From Cellulosilyticum lentocellum DSM 5427 (GTDB lineage Bacteria > Bacillota > Clostridia > Lachnospirales > Cellulosilyticaceae): 64,000 bases of DNA. The notes beneath the pieces were generated by a model, which saw nothing but the letters and a program-made list of their open reading frames with translations, was not told where the DNA came from and made no database searches. Both the position numbers and the translations under genes were made by a program. This document shows, piece after piece, positions 54,211 through 64,000 of this stretch. Each line of letters starts with the position of its first letter. The stretch's first letter is position 1. The DNA is taken from NCBI RefSeq assembly GCF_000178835.2, contig NC_015275.1, forward strand, positions 3,555,001-3,619,000, given 5' to 3'.

Positions 54211-54261
54211 AATCAATAAAGAAAGGGAACCTACAAAATAGTTTCCCTTTCTTTATTGATT
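54211..54261. terminator. Terminator after the PH-like membrane protein gene
   Basis: Stem of 19 perfect base pairs (AATCAATAAAGAAAGGGAA and its complement), adjacent to the stop codon of the gene on its right. Confidence 0.88.
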
Positions 54262-54265
54262 ATTA

Positions 54266-54778
54266 TTATATTTTCTTAAAAACTTTATTAGGTGCTTGTC
54301 TGAATAAGTCATTTACAAAAGCTTCATTAGGTGAGAATATTACCTTACATGCTCCTTTAGCTGGGGTTTGTGTCATAATAACATATGTATTCTCATCTTT
54401 TGAATTATCACTTACATTAACTACTTTATATCCTTTATTAAGTTCTGATTGATGACGCTCATCTTTAATATTGGCCATGATCTCAATTTTTTTCATATCA
54501 ATAGTCATTACTCTTTTACGTCTTGAGCGATTATAAATAACATCAATGTCTAATTCATTATTAGTTAAAATATATTCATACTCTCTGCTAAATCTGCTAA
54601 ATAAAAAGCCTGCTCCAAATAGGATACCTACAATTAGAATCGGCCCTATAAAATCCCCACCGTATAAAAAAGCAACTCCTATCAGAATAATTGTTGCTAC
54701 AACTAATCCGATTTGAGCTAAAATATCAGTTGAAGATTTCTTTTGCTTAATGAGATACTCTTTAAATGTTTCTGACAT
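54266..54778 (-). CDS. Small membrane protein with PH-like C-terminal domain (DUF6106-like)
   Basis: 170 residues: a short cytoplasmic start, two adjacent helices (IGLVVATIILIGVAFLYGG, FIGPILIVGILFGAGFLF), then a 110-residue beta-rich domain (YEYILTNNELDIDVIYNRSRRKRVMTIDMKKIEIMA) of the pattern seen in bacterial PH-like proteins. This architecture is common in Clostridia and looks like DUF6106, an assignment from memory. Function unknown. Single gene with its own terminator. Confidence 0.7.
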   Translation of the reverse strand: MSETFKEYLIKQKKSSTDILAQIGLVVATIILIGVAFLYGGDFIGPILIVGILFGAGFLFSRFSREYEYILTNNELDIDVIYNRSRRKRVMTIDMKKIEIMANIKDERHQSELNKGYKVVNVSDNSKDENTYVIMTQTPAKGACKVIFSPNEAFVNDLFRQAPNKVFKKI

Positions 54779-54985
54779 ATTCTTCTACCCTTCCTTTTTC
54801 GCCTCTTATTCTCTATAATAAAAATACTATAGAATCTCTATTTTTTCAACATTTACTGTTATTGTTTTTATAATTATAATATTATCAGTAAATGTAATAA
54901 TTTGATAGCTTGTTTTCATAAACTATTATAAACTAGTTATGTATAAAAATTATAAACAAATGCGATTTAGGAGGCGATTTGTAAA

Positions 54986-55825
54986 GTGGATTTATTATTT
55001 GCATTAAAAGCGGCTATATTAGGTGTTGTGGAAGGACTAACTGAATTTTTACCGGTTTCCTCTACAGGTCATCTTATTATTTTTAGTAACCTATTAAAAT
55101 TCTCAGATAACACAGCTTTTGCTAATATGTTTACTATGGTTATTCAACTTGGCGCTATCTTAGCTGTGCTAGTTCTTTATCGTAAGAAAATTTGGGATAC
55201 CATTGTTCATTTGTTTCCAAGTAAAAATGTTTCTTTCGAAAAAAGTGGTCTTTATTTCTGGCTTATGATTGTCATCTCATGTGTTCCTGCTGCTGCTATA
55301 GGTATTCCTTTTGATGATTTAATTGAGGAAAAGCTCTTTAATCCTCTTGTCGTAGCATGTGCTTTATTTGTAGGTGGTCTTTGGATGATGTATGCAGAAA
55401 GCAAATTACGTGGTAATCAAACCACTTCTCTGTCTACTACTAAAATCACAGCTAAAATGGCCATTATTGTAGGTTTATTCCAAGTACTCTCTATTGTGCC
55501 TGGTATGTCTCGTTCTGCTTCCACTATTATAGGTGGTTGGGTAGCTGGTTTTTCAACTGTAGCTGCTGCTGAGTATTCCTTCTTCCTAGCCATTCCAGTT
55601 ATGTTTGGCCAAGCACTTTTAAATATCTTAAAAGCTCAAGGAACGCTCTTAGCAAGTGAATGGATTGCCCTTGGTATTGGCTTTGTAGTTTCTTTCATTG
55701 TGGCCTTAGCGGTTATTGGTTCTTTCATTTCTTACCTTCAAAAGAAGCCAATGAAAGTCTTTGCTATCTACCGTATCATTTTTGCTTTTGTTGTATTAGG
55801 CGTTGGTATGCTAGGATTATTTTAA
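54986..55825 (+). CDS. uppP: Undecaprenyl-diphosphatase (UppP/BacA)
   Basis: 279-residue membrane enzyme that recycles the lipid carrier of cell-wall synthesis. The catalytic motif EGLTEFLPVSSTGHLII (near residue 17) and the second conserved motif GMSRSASTIIGG are present, with eight predicted helices. Overexpression of homologues raises bacitracin tolerance. The start is a GTG at 54986 with AGGAGG 11 nt upstream. A terminator hairpin follows. Confidence 0.96.
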   Translation: MDLLFALKAAILGVVEGLTEFLPVSSTGHLIIFSNLLKFSDNTAFANMFTMVIQLGAILAVLVLYRKKIWDTIVHLFPSKNVSFEKSGLYFWLMIVISCVPAAAIGIPFDDLIEEKLFNPLVVACALFVGGLWMMYAESKLRGNQTTSLSTTKITAKMAIIVGLFQVLSIVPGMSRSASTIIGGWVAGFSTVAAAEYSFFLAIPVMFGQALLNILKAQGTLLASEWIALGIGFVVSFIVALAVIGSFISYLQKKPMKVFAIYRIIFAFVVLGVGMLGLF

Positions 55826-55839
55826 ATAATATTTTGATA

Positions 55840-55903
55840 AAAAACCCCTTAAAAGTTGGTACTTATATCTCTTAGTATATAAATGTACTTGTAAGGGGTT
55901 TTT
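55840..55903 (+). terminator. Terminator after uppP
   Basis: Stem AAAAACCCCTTA paired with TAAGGGGTTTTT, enclosing a weaker GTAC stem, 15 bp after the stop codon. Confidence 0.82.
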
Positions 55904-56007
55904 ATATTGTAAATGGTTACCACTCCTTTCATTTACTACTCTAAATTTTTTATCGCATCTTATTAAAGGATTATTTCTTCATCCAGTTGCTGTTTTGACA
56001 CATAAAA

Positions 56008-56048
56008 AAGGATGTTCCACCTAACTTTGCTAGATAAGAACACCCTTT
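56008..56048 (-). terminator. Possible groEL terminator
   Basis: Stem AAGGATGTTC with GAACACCCTT (one mismatch), about 55 bp after the groEL stop codon. On the minus strand it is followed by TTTTTTATG. Confidence 0.7.
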
Positions 56049-56101
56049 GTTCAACTCTCCGAAATATTGGAGAAGTAGTTGTTACTTTATTTTGGGTGGA
56101 A

Positions 56102-57754
<1,653 letters not shown>

Positions 57755-57884
57755 TTATTGTTTTTACTCTCTATTATTGGGCTAGTTCATTCAAACTAGC
57801 CTATGTTGTCTATATTAAGTACTCATATGCTTCGCCAGATGAGCTTAAACAAAAGGAAATACGCCCCTTAGGTCATATAATAGC

Positions 57885-58169
57885 TTATTCAACGATTGCT
57901 AAAATATCACCCTGGCGAACGATAACATACTCTTCTTTGTCTAATGTTACTTCTGTACCTGCATATTTTGAGTAGATTACTTTATCTCCAACTTTAACCT
58001 GCATCTCTACTTTTTGTCCATCTACAACGCCACCAGGCCCTACTGCTACAACTACTGCTTCTTGTGGTTTTTCTTTAGCAGTCCCTGTTAAGATGATTCC
58101 TGATTGTGTTTTTTCTTCTGCTTCAAGATGTTTGATTACAACTCTGTCGCTTAATGGTTTTAAGTTCAT
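57885..58169 (-). CDS. groES: Co-chaperonin GroES (Hsp10)
   Basis: 94 residues, normal length, with [19 protein letters not shown], the mobile-loop region TQSGIILTG, and [15 protein letters not shown]. It caps GroEL. First gene of the operon, with a GGGAGG site, and controlled by the upstream CIRCE element. Confidence 0.99.
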   Translation of the reverse strand: MNLKPLSDRVVIKHLEAEEKTQSGIILTGTAKEKPQEAVVVAVGPGGVVDGQKVEMQVKVGDKVIYSKYAGTEVTLDKEEYVIVRQGDILAIVE

Positions 58170-58214
58170 AAAGAAAACCTCCCTGTTTATATTTAATAGT
58201 TTGTTTTTGTATTA

Positions 58215-58241
58215 TTAGCACTCACTATGATTGAGTGCTAA
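58215..58241 (-). promoter_or_regulatory. CIRCE operator (HrcA binding site)
   Basis: Perfect consensus TTAGCACTC-N9-GAGTGCTAA, 46 bp upstream of the groES start. A TATAAT is found just upstream on the minus strand (about 58265). HrcA repression of groESL in response to heat is the established role of this element. Confidence 0.97.
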
Positions 58242-58429
58242 TTGATATTTATAATATTATGGCATTATACCTTATATTGCAAATACAATTTTTACCTTAT
58301 TTAAGGTATTTTAAACATATTTAATTTATTTATTTATAATTTCTTTTATTTGCTTCTATTTTTAATGATTTACTTTTATTTTTAACTTTTTTCTCTTGTT
58401 TTTATACACTCTTCTTATATTTCTCTGTT

Positions 58430-59326
58430 TTATGCTTTTTTCTTACTTATATCTTTAAAAAGCGCATTTTCTCTTCCATAGAAAAAAAGATATTGTTGAG
58501 CATAACCAGCCAATTCACCAAAGTACTCACTTGCAAACTTTTGTATTTCCTCTAACTTTACATCTTTACCTTCAAAGTAAAGGCCTTCTATTACTCTTTT
58601 AATCCAAACATCTGTTGGAAAAAGCTCCATCCTAGAGTAAGCAAATAATAAGATGCAGTCTGCAACTTTAGGCCCTACGCCTTTTATAGTCATTAACTTG
58701 GCTTTAGCTTCTTCAATAGGCATAATATATAAATCGTTTAAAATAACATCACCATTTAATACTTTTTGACAAGCATCCATTATATAGGGTGCCCTAAAGC
58801 CTACTTTACATTCTCTTAAATCTTCTTCTGTGGCACGAGATAGCTCCTTTGGTGTTGGAAATGAATGATAATGTTCTCCCATGCCATCGACTTCATTAAT
58901 TGGGAATCCAAATTTATTTGTTATATTCTTTAAACAAGCTTTAATATGAGGAATGGATTTATTCTGTGAGACAATAAAAGAAATAAGCATCTCCCATGGA
59001 TCTTGACGCAAAATACGAATGCCTTTACCAAACTCCACAGCTTTTGCCATCCATTCATCCTTTGCAGCTAATGTTGCTGTAATATTTTCATAGTTTGTGT
59101 TAATGTCAAAGTAATTCATCCAGATTTCTTCTACTTCACTAGCAGTAGTATTATAAATCGCTACACTGCTAGAATCTGGTTGCTGAGTAATTTTAATTAA
59201 CTTTTGCTTGGCATTTAAAAGGTAACTATGATCTGAAATTTTTTCAAAGCGAAACACTTGTCCGCTTTCTAAAATTTGTCCAATATTAAAGTGACTTACA
59301 TGATTGAGCATTACCATATTATTCAT
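58430..59326 (-). CDS. OGG1-type 8-oxoguanine DNA glycosylase (HhH-GPD family)
   Basis: 298 residues from the ATG at 59326 (AAAGG site 9 nt upstream); an in-frame GTG three codons earlier is less well placed. The N-terminal beta domain contains SGQVFRF; the helix-hairpin-helix TIKGVGPKVADCILLFAYSRMELFPTDVW carries the catalytic Lys220 (GPKVADC) and Asp239 (PTDVW), as in human OGG1. It excises oxidised guanine and nicks the strand by beta-elimination. OGG1-type enzymes are common in anaerobic Clostridia in place of MutM. Confidence 0.9.
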   Translation of the reverse strand: MNNMVMLNHVSHFNIGQILESGQVFRFEKISDHSYLLNAKQKLIKITQQPDSSSVAIYNTTASEVEEIWMNYFDINTNYENITATLAAKDEWMAKAVEFGKGIRILRQDPWEMLISFIVSQNKSIPHIKACLKNITNKFGFPINEVDGMGEHYHSFPTPKELSRATEEDLRECKVGFRAPYIMDACQKVLNGDVILNDLYIMPIEEAKAKLMTIKGVGPKVADCILLFAYSRMELFPTDVWIKRVIEGLYFEGKDVKLEEIQKFASEYFGELAGYAQQYLFFYGRENALFKDISKKKA

Positions 59327-59725
59327 GTTCCACACCCTTTACTTTTTCATTCTTTCATATTATTACCATTTCGTCTGCTAATATCCATTTTTATGTAATT
59401 TTTTGTCCCTTAATATGATTAATGATTGTTAATTTTTCTTTTATATTATCATAATATTTATTATTTTACACTCGTTATAGATAAACTATTTTTCTTTTTT
59501 ACCTTTCTCATATCACTCTTATTCCAACATTATCAATAAAAGTATAATAAATCATTATTTCTTAAGGACAGTTTCTCTAGATTATAATACGCTCTAAATC
59601 TACTCTCTATCTTTATATACCAATTAGTACTTGATTAAATTTATTAATTTAGTAGGTAATTATTTTTTATTATTGTATAATAAAAACAGAGTTATTTATT
59701 TTTTTATCTAAGAAGGGAGTTTTCT
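59327..59725. other. 399-bp AT-rich intergenic region
   Basis: Divergent promoter region between the glycosylase and the DUF6062-type gene. It is extremely AT-rich. A TTGTATAATAAAAA near 59671-59684 and GGGAG ribosome site serve the plus-strand gene. No other feature was recognised. Confidence 0.45.
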
Positions 59726-60490
59726 ATGAAAGATACAATTTATACCATTCCGCTAACGGATGCCTTTCATGCAGAGGATGAATGTCCTTTTTGTTATATA
59801 AAACGTAAGTTAGAACAAGATGCCATTTCCTTTATTTTAGGCTGTGCTTATATGGAGGATGATATTCGCGCTACAACTGACCAAATGGGCTTTTGTAGTG
59901 AACACTATAAGAAAATGTATGATTACGGCAACCGACTTGGCATGGCTCTTATGTTACATACCCATTATGTAGCCCTTCAAAAAGAATTAACAAAGAAAAT
60001 TGAAGCCTTTTCTCCTACTAAAACGAGTATGTTTGCCAAATTCAAAAAAGCTAAAACCATGGATGAATTAGCTGGAAATCCTATTAGTGAGTGGGTGAAT
60101 GAACAAAATCATACTTGCTATGTTTGTGACTATATTGATAAAAATTTTATCCGCTATATGAATACTTTCTTCTATTTAATGGAGACAAGCCCTGATTTCA
60201 TGGCTCTCTTTAAGGATTGTAAAGGTTTCTGTGTTACTCATTTTGGAGATTTAATGGCTCTATCAGATACCCTTGTTGCTGACAAAGCTAAACCTGAATT
60301 TTATAGTATTTTATTTGATAAGATGCAAACCAATCTGAAACGTATTGAAGAAGATTTATCCTGGTTTATAGATAAATATGACTATCGTAATAAAGATGCA
60401 GATTGGAAAAATTCTAAAGATGCTATTCCTAGAGGTATTCAAAAACTCGTAGGTATTTATGTTCAAGATCCTCCTTTTAAAGAAAAATAA
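59726..60490 (+). CDS. Cysteine-rich protein of unknown function (DUF6062-like)
   Basis: 254 residues, soluble. Paired-cysteine motifs (CPFC near residue 22, GFCSEHY near 56, CYVCDY near 134, FCVTHF near 171) look like two metal-binding sites of the C-x2-C plus C-x2-H kind. I recall this as DUF6062, found in Clostridia without a known role. A GAAGGGAG site precedes the ATG. Single gene with its own terminator. Confidence 0.72.
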   Translation: MKDTIYTIPLTDAFHAEDECPFCYIKRKLEQDAISFILGCAYMEDDIRATTDQMGFCSEHYKKMYDYGNRLGMALMLHTHYVALQKELTKKIEAFSPTKTSMFAKFKKAKTMDELAGNPISEWVNEQNHTCYVCDYIDKNFIRYMNTFFYLMETSPDFMALFKDCKGFCVTHFGDLMALSDTLVADKAKPEFYSILFDKMQTNLKRIEEDLSWFIDKYDYRNKDADWKNSKDAIPRGIQKLVGIYVQDPPFKEK

Positions 60491-60537
60491 TCTTTTATAC
60501 AAAGCTTGTTATTGATTAAATTTAATAATTACTAATA

Positions 60538-60568
60538 AGAGCTGGTACACTATTTAGTGTCCAGCTCT
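60538..60568 (+). terminator. Terminator after the DUF6062-like gene
   Basis: Stem AGAGCTGG-T-ACAC with GTGT-CCAGCTCT, 48 bp after the stop codon, followed by ATTAAAAT. Confidence 0.8.
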
Positions 60569-60623
60569 ATTAAAATGATTCGACTTTAATGAGTTATATA
60601 CTGCGCTCATTCTGTCTATTGGA

Positions 60624-61646
60624 TTATAACCACTCACTTAAATCATAATCTAATTTTCCTTCTTCAACATCTTCTATCATCTGCATACGTTGCTTTTTCC
60701 AAATATACTGTAAGTCTTTGGTATTTCCTTGATAAACCCAGGGTAATGCTTCTTTCATATCTTTATACATTTTTTCTATCTGCTTTCTACTCCAATGTCT
60801 TAAGCAATACTTTCTCCCATCCTGAGCATAAATATAAATACTATAGTCTTCTTGATAAATCCATATCATTTTCTCTATTGGTATAACTACAATACCTTGG
60901 AAGATACCTATAAACCAGTGCTCTGTAATTCTATACCTCTTACCTTCCCTAAGACTCTTTTCTTCTTGTATTTTTAAAGCAACCTCTTTCCATCTTTGCT
61001 TACCTATGTAATGCCTTCCCTTAATCCTTGGTAATCCCAGTACACCTACTAAACATTTTATTACTTCATAAATCACAAAAACACTTATACAGATTAAACC
61101 TGCTACTTCTAAGCGATATCTTAACAAGCCTTTTTCTTCTTCTATGAATACTATTTTATTTATAAAATCCGCCTCTGTTACATTTTCTTTATAAATAGCA
61201 TTCAAATCACGGACAACACCTAATAAAATCGTTTCATAATCAATTAATGTGTTTGCCTCTTTTATTATTAAAAATTTATTCTTACCCGTTAAATAAGATG
61301 GATCTGTACTACTAGTACTAGCGTATATACATATCATGTATTTCCCTTTCATTTCTCCTAAATAAATAGTACTTTCCTTGTAATTCTCCCCATCTTTGTC
61401 CCCACTATAAATTTCATATCCAGTATTAATAAAACTCATTTCCTTGGCTGTTACAACAGGTGGTGCTTCTTTCATAAATAATTTCATGTCATAGTCCTGA
61501 ATATCCCCAGCACCTATTAATAATGATTCTACATACTCTCTATTGGGATAAGTCTGCATGCAGATTACTATTAATAAAACACACCAAACCAATAACCTTT
61601 TTAGATAATGGTGCCTTATCTCTTTGTTTAATCCTTTAGCCTGCAT
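60624..61646 (-). CDS. Two-helix membrane protein, paralogue of the next gene (DUF6709-like)
   Basis: 340 residues from the ATG at 61646, which has a GAGGAG site; the open frame extends seven codons upstream. One helix near the start (LLVWCVLLIVICMQTYP), an extracytoplasmic domain of about 150 residues (MKGKYMICIYASTSSTDPSYL), a second helix (LEVAGLICISVFVIYEVI), then a cytoplasmic domain with EHWFIGIFQGIVVIPIEKMIWIY and the C-terminal motif PWVYQG-x5-LQYIWKKQR. It is about the same length and layout as the protein encoded at 61788-62864. Function unknown; DUF6709 is suggested from memory. Confidence 0.7.
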   Translation of the reverse strand: MQAKGLNKEIRHHYLKRLLVWCVLLIVICMQTYPNREYVESLLIGAGDIQDYDMKLFMKEAPPVVTAKEMSFINTGYEIYSGDKDGENYKESTIYLGEMKGKYMICIYASTSSTDPSYLTGKNKFLIIKEANTLIDYETILLGVVRDLNAIYKENVTEADFINKIVFIEEEKGLLRYRLEVAGLICISVFVIYEVIKCLVGVLGLPRIKGRHYIGKQRWKEVALKIQEEKSLREGKRYRITEHWFIGIFQGIVVIPIEKMIWIYQEDYSIYIYAQDGRKYCLRHWSRKQIEKMYKDMKEALPWVYQGNTKDLQYIWKKQRMQMIEDVEEGKLDYDLSEWL

Positions 61647-61787
61647 TTTTCTCCTCATACTCATCAATCATATTTTTACATTTTATATTATAAGGGGAAC
61701 TAGATGATAGTTCCCCCTCTCTTAAGATTTTACTTCAAATGAAGTGATACGTCTATTAGATCATGTATTGAGAAATAAATCCTTTTC

Positions 61788-62864
61788 TTAGACTTCTTCT
61801 ATCCCTGTATCTTGTATTTGATTAAGGCTTATTATTTTCTTATTCGCTTCAATTTCATCTAACATAATCTGTCTTTGCTTTTTCCATAAATTATGTGTTT
61901 GACTAGTTTCACCATAATAAATCCATGGAATCATTTCTTTTAACTGGTTTAGAACTTGAGTATGATTCATTTCGGTTAGGGTATTTATTACAAACTTGTC
62001 CCCATCCTTGGTATGTATATAAAGCGCATAATATTGTACTTCACTAATGCCTTTTAACTTCGTATAAACCCATATAATATTCTCAAGCTTCACTGCGCAA
62101 GTGTTTAACTTAGTGGAAACAATCCAGTTCTCTGTAATCATTTGTCCTTTTCCTGCGTAGATGGGTTGTTCACTCTCAATTTCATCTATAACACTGGTTA
62201 TTTCACCATACTTTTTCAGATGCCTTATTCCTTTCATCCCCTTAAAGTTGATTAGGTAAATAACATATTTAATAAGATATATTATCATTGCTAAGCCAAA
62301 AATTACAATCGCACCAGTAACAATATAATTAACAATTAAACGGCTCTTTGATTCCATATACAGTACTTTAGGTGCAAAGTCTTCCTCAGTGAAATCAGTT
62401 CCATAGTATGAGTTAAAATCTTTTATTACCTCTAGTAATAATTCACTATATCGGTCTACCTCACTTGTATTTTTAATATAACCCACCATATCTTCAGTTA
62501 ATAATACATCTGGATCTTCATCTGCGGTACTTGGATAAACGCAAATAATCATTTTATTACCTAGCTGCGTTAAATATATACCATCAGTTTTTCTTTCTTT
62601 AGAACTAGGTGTTTCTTGCTCATATAGGTAAAAATAGGTATTTAAAATATATAATTCATCTAAATTCGTAATAGGTGGTAGCATCTGTTCATAGTATTCA
62701 TCGTAGTTTTCCTCTTGTTGTAGAACTATAGGTTTTATAAGTGACTTTAAATAATCTTTATTTTGATATCCAAAAAAACTTAATCCCCCACAAATCACTC
62801 CCAAAATAACTATCCACATTAAATTGTTTTTAATTGCACTCTTCCTTAACAACCCTTGTTCCAT
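61788..62864 (-). CDS. Two-helix membrane protein, paralogue of the previous gene (DUF6709-like)
   Basis: 358 residues. First helix (LMWIVILGVICGGLSFFGYQ), outer domain of about 150 residues (KMIICVYPSTADEDPDVLL), second helix (LIVNYIVTGAIVIFGLAMIIYLIKYVIYLI), and a cytoplasmic domain ending PWIYYGETSQTHNLWKKQRQIMLDEIE, which matches the neighbour's PWVYQG...WKKQR block. The two genes are a tandem duplication, 120 bp apart, and probably cotranscribed. A GGGGAG site precedes the ATG. Function unknown. Confidence 0.72.
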   Translation of the reverse strand: MEQGLLRKSAIKNNLMWIVILGVICGGLSFFGYQNKDYLKSLIKPIVLQQEENYDEYYEQMLPPITNLDELYILNTYFYLYEQETPSSKERKTDGIYLTQLGNKMIICVYPSTADEDPDVLLTEDMVGYIKNTSEVDRYSELLLEVIKDFNSYYGTDFTEEDFAPKVLYMESKSRLIVNYIVTGAIVIFGLAMIIYLIKYVIYLINFKGMKGIRHLKKYGEITSVIDEIESEQPIYAGKGQMITENWIVSTKLNTCAVKLENIIWVYTKLKGISEVQYYALYIHTKDGDKFVINTLTEMNHTQVLNQLKEMIPWIYYGETSQTHNLWKKQRQIMLDEIEANKKIISLNQIQDTGIEEV

Positions 62865-63209
62865 AATTCTCCCCTTTTCTTCTTATTCTAAATCCTCTAC
62901 TTTAATAATCTAACCCCTATTCTCCCCTCCATCGTATTTAGGTTTAATGTATTAAATAATCTACCTTTAATACATTAAAAGTATTAAAATGTTCCTAAGT
63001 CATTTAAATTATATATTATTTTTTTTATATTATCAATATTTAATGTAATCATTTTAAAACTATATATAGTCTTTCATCACAAAAAAATAGGCTACTGGTA
63101 TTTAAATTCCTATAGCCTACTCTTTAACTATCTCAACTTTTCTTCTACTATTCTATAGCTTAGAACTAGTATTTAACTTATCATAAATTTCAGGCTCTAC
63201 AATAAATGT
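62865..63209. other. Intergenic region with one hairpin
   Basis: Very AT-rich. A short hairpin at 63088-63119 (TAGGCTA with TAGCCTA, preceded by seven As) may be a weak terminator. The left end of the ISL3-type element lies somewhere near 63210; its exact border could not be fixed because the other end is outside the window. Confidence 0.4.
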
Positions 63210-64000
63210 TGGGGTTTGAAAAAATGATTGCATAATAAAAGAGCATTTTCAACAATCCTAAGTATGACTAATACTTACAGAAAGGTTGTCGACTATGCTC
63301 TCCTTTTATTATTCCCAAAAACTTCTTAATCTATCAGGTGTTTTAATAAAAGATATTATCCATACTGAAAATAAAACTATCTTTGAAATTGAAATGCAAC
63401 GTAAACTTCACGCTTGCCCTTGTTGTGGCCATTCTACACAACGTATTCATGATTATCGTAGGCAAAAAATCAAAGATATTCCTTCCTTTGGTTCTCATAC
63501 ACTCCTTCTTCTTAGAAAAAGAAGATATGTTTGTCAATCTTGTGGTAAGCGTTTCTATGAAAGCATTGACTTTCTTCCTCGCTATCATCGCATGACCTCA
63601 CGTTTAATTCTTTATGTTTTATCTCAGTTAGCTTCAACTTCTTCTTTTAAGAGTGTTGCTCAGCATGTTAATCTGTCTACTTCTACTGTTGTTAGGATTT
63701 TTGATAAACTTTCCTACTCACCATCTTCTTTACCTAAAGTATTAGCTATTGATGAGTTTAAAGGAAATACCAATCACGAGAAGTATCAGTGTATTATTAC
63801 TGACCCTGAAAATCATAGAGTTCTAGATATTTTGCCTAATAGATATAAAACTCACTTAGCTTCATACCTATTAAAGTTTGATACTTCTCAAACCTCTATC
63901 TTTATTAGTGATATGTGGTCTACTTATCGTGACTTATCCCGTGAAATTTTCTCTTCTGCAACTTATGTCGTTGATAAATATCATTATGCTAGACAAGTTT
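63210..64000 (+). mobile_element. ISL3-family insertion sequence, left part
   Basis: Contains the 5' part of an ISL3-type transposase gene with a structured leader. The left end is probably near GGGGTTTGAAAAAATGATTGC (63211 onward). The right end is outside the window, so the terminal repeat cannot be confirmed. Confidence 0.65.
63295..64000 (+). CDS. ISL3-family transposase, N-terminal part (runs off the right edge)
   Basis: 235 codons without a stop, from the ATG at 63295 (AAAGG upstream). N-terminal zinc finger (CPCCGHSTQRIHDYR, YVCQSCGKRFYE), helix-turn-helix (SFKSVAQHVNLSTSTVVRIFD) and the first catalytic Asp in VLAIDEFKG; the second is probably in FISDMWSTYRDL. The match to ISL3 transposases is clear. 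The start codon lies inside an mRNA stem (GAGCAT 63241-63246 with ATGCTC 63295-63300), with an inner TAAGTAT/ATACTTA hairpin, which would hold translation down. Confidence 0.92.
   Translation, partial: MLSFYYSQKLLNLSGVLIKDIIHTENKTIFEIEMQRKLHACPCCGHSTQRIHDYRRQKIKDIPSFGSHTLLLLRKRRYVCQSCGKRFYESIDFLPRYHRMTSRLILYVLSQLASTSSFKSVAQHVNLSTSTVVRIFDKLSYSPSSLPKVLAIDEFKGNTNHEKYQCIITDPENHRVLDILPNRYKTHLASYLLKFDTSQTSIFISDMWSTYRDLSREIFSSATYVVDKYHYARQV

Overview
The window is AT-rich, low-GC DNA from a Firmicute. Strong GGAGG ribosome binding sites, intrinsic terminators with long T-runs, a CIRCE-controlled groES-groEL operon, a sufCBDS cluster, a solitary second RsmH, DUF6062-type proteins and many AraC/GyrI regulators all suggest class Clostridia. 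A Lachnospirales or Cellulosilyticum-like gut or rumen anaerobe fits best, but this is an inference from gene content and not from a marker search. No rRNA, tRNA or CRISPR array was seen.

Layout. 1-3.5 kb: Fe-S assembly operon (sufC-sufB-sufD-sufS, minus strand), with a 27-codon peptide gene just upstream. 3.9-12.2 kb: small accessory genes, namely a 7-alpha-hydroxysteroid-dehydrogenase-like SDR with a divergent AraC regulator, an ANT(6)-like nucleotidyltransferase, an AraC/double-GyrI regulator coupled to a C39-like protein, a GNAT, and a MarR-unknown-esterase operon with two visible operators. 12.3-14.1 kb: a complete IS1182-family element with a terminator hairpin just inside each end. 14.1-26 kb: a truncated hydrolase, a two-component system, rsmH paralogue, Dph6-like enzyme, Big-domain lipoprotein, P-type ATPase, tcdA, ArsC-like protein, DUF89 and GyrI-like proteins. 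26.3-29.7 kb: a carbohydrate ABC importer (two permeases and a binding protein, no ATPase). 29.9-31.1 kb: an IS1595-like transposase ORF that appears to have lost its catalytic residues. 31.9-34.1 kb: a UvrA-like ATPase.

34.4-34.9 kb holds the most unusual item: about 500 nt without a coding region, with a promoter-like sequence, many mutually consistent helices (including an 18-bp long-range helix, two pseudoknot-type pairings and a closing helix) and a strong terminator. I interpret it as a large structured noncoding RNA. Its terminator stem carries a small IS-end-like palindrome. Next to it (35-37.7 kb) lie a frameshifted SUKH/SMI1-type immunity gene, a small membrane protein and a tandem-domain DUF4259-type protein, resembling a decaying immunity-gene island.

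37.8-41.3 kb: PhzF-like protein, serine hydrolase, AraC-GyrI regulator, GNAT. 41.6-49.9 kb (plus strand): a TetR-led galactoside operon, with a GH2 beta-galactosidase-type enzyme, an unusual GT-B-like protein, a GPH symporter and a GH36 alpha-galactosidase. This should import and split alpha- and beta-galactosides. 50.3-62.9 kb: mostly housekeeping genes (guaA, guaB, uppP, groEL, groES, an OGG1-type glycosylase) plus several clostridial proteins of unknown function. The window ends inside an ISL3-family transposase gene.

Several start codons were moved from the longest open frame to sites preceded by a Shine-Dalgarno sequence. These are noted in the entries.
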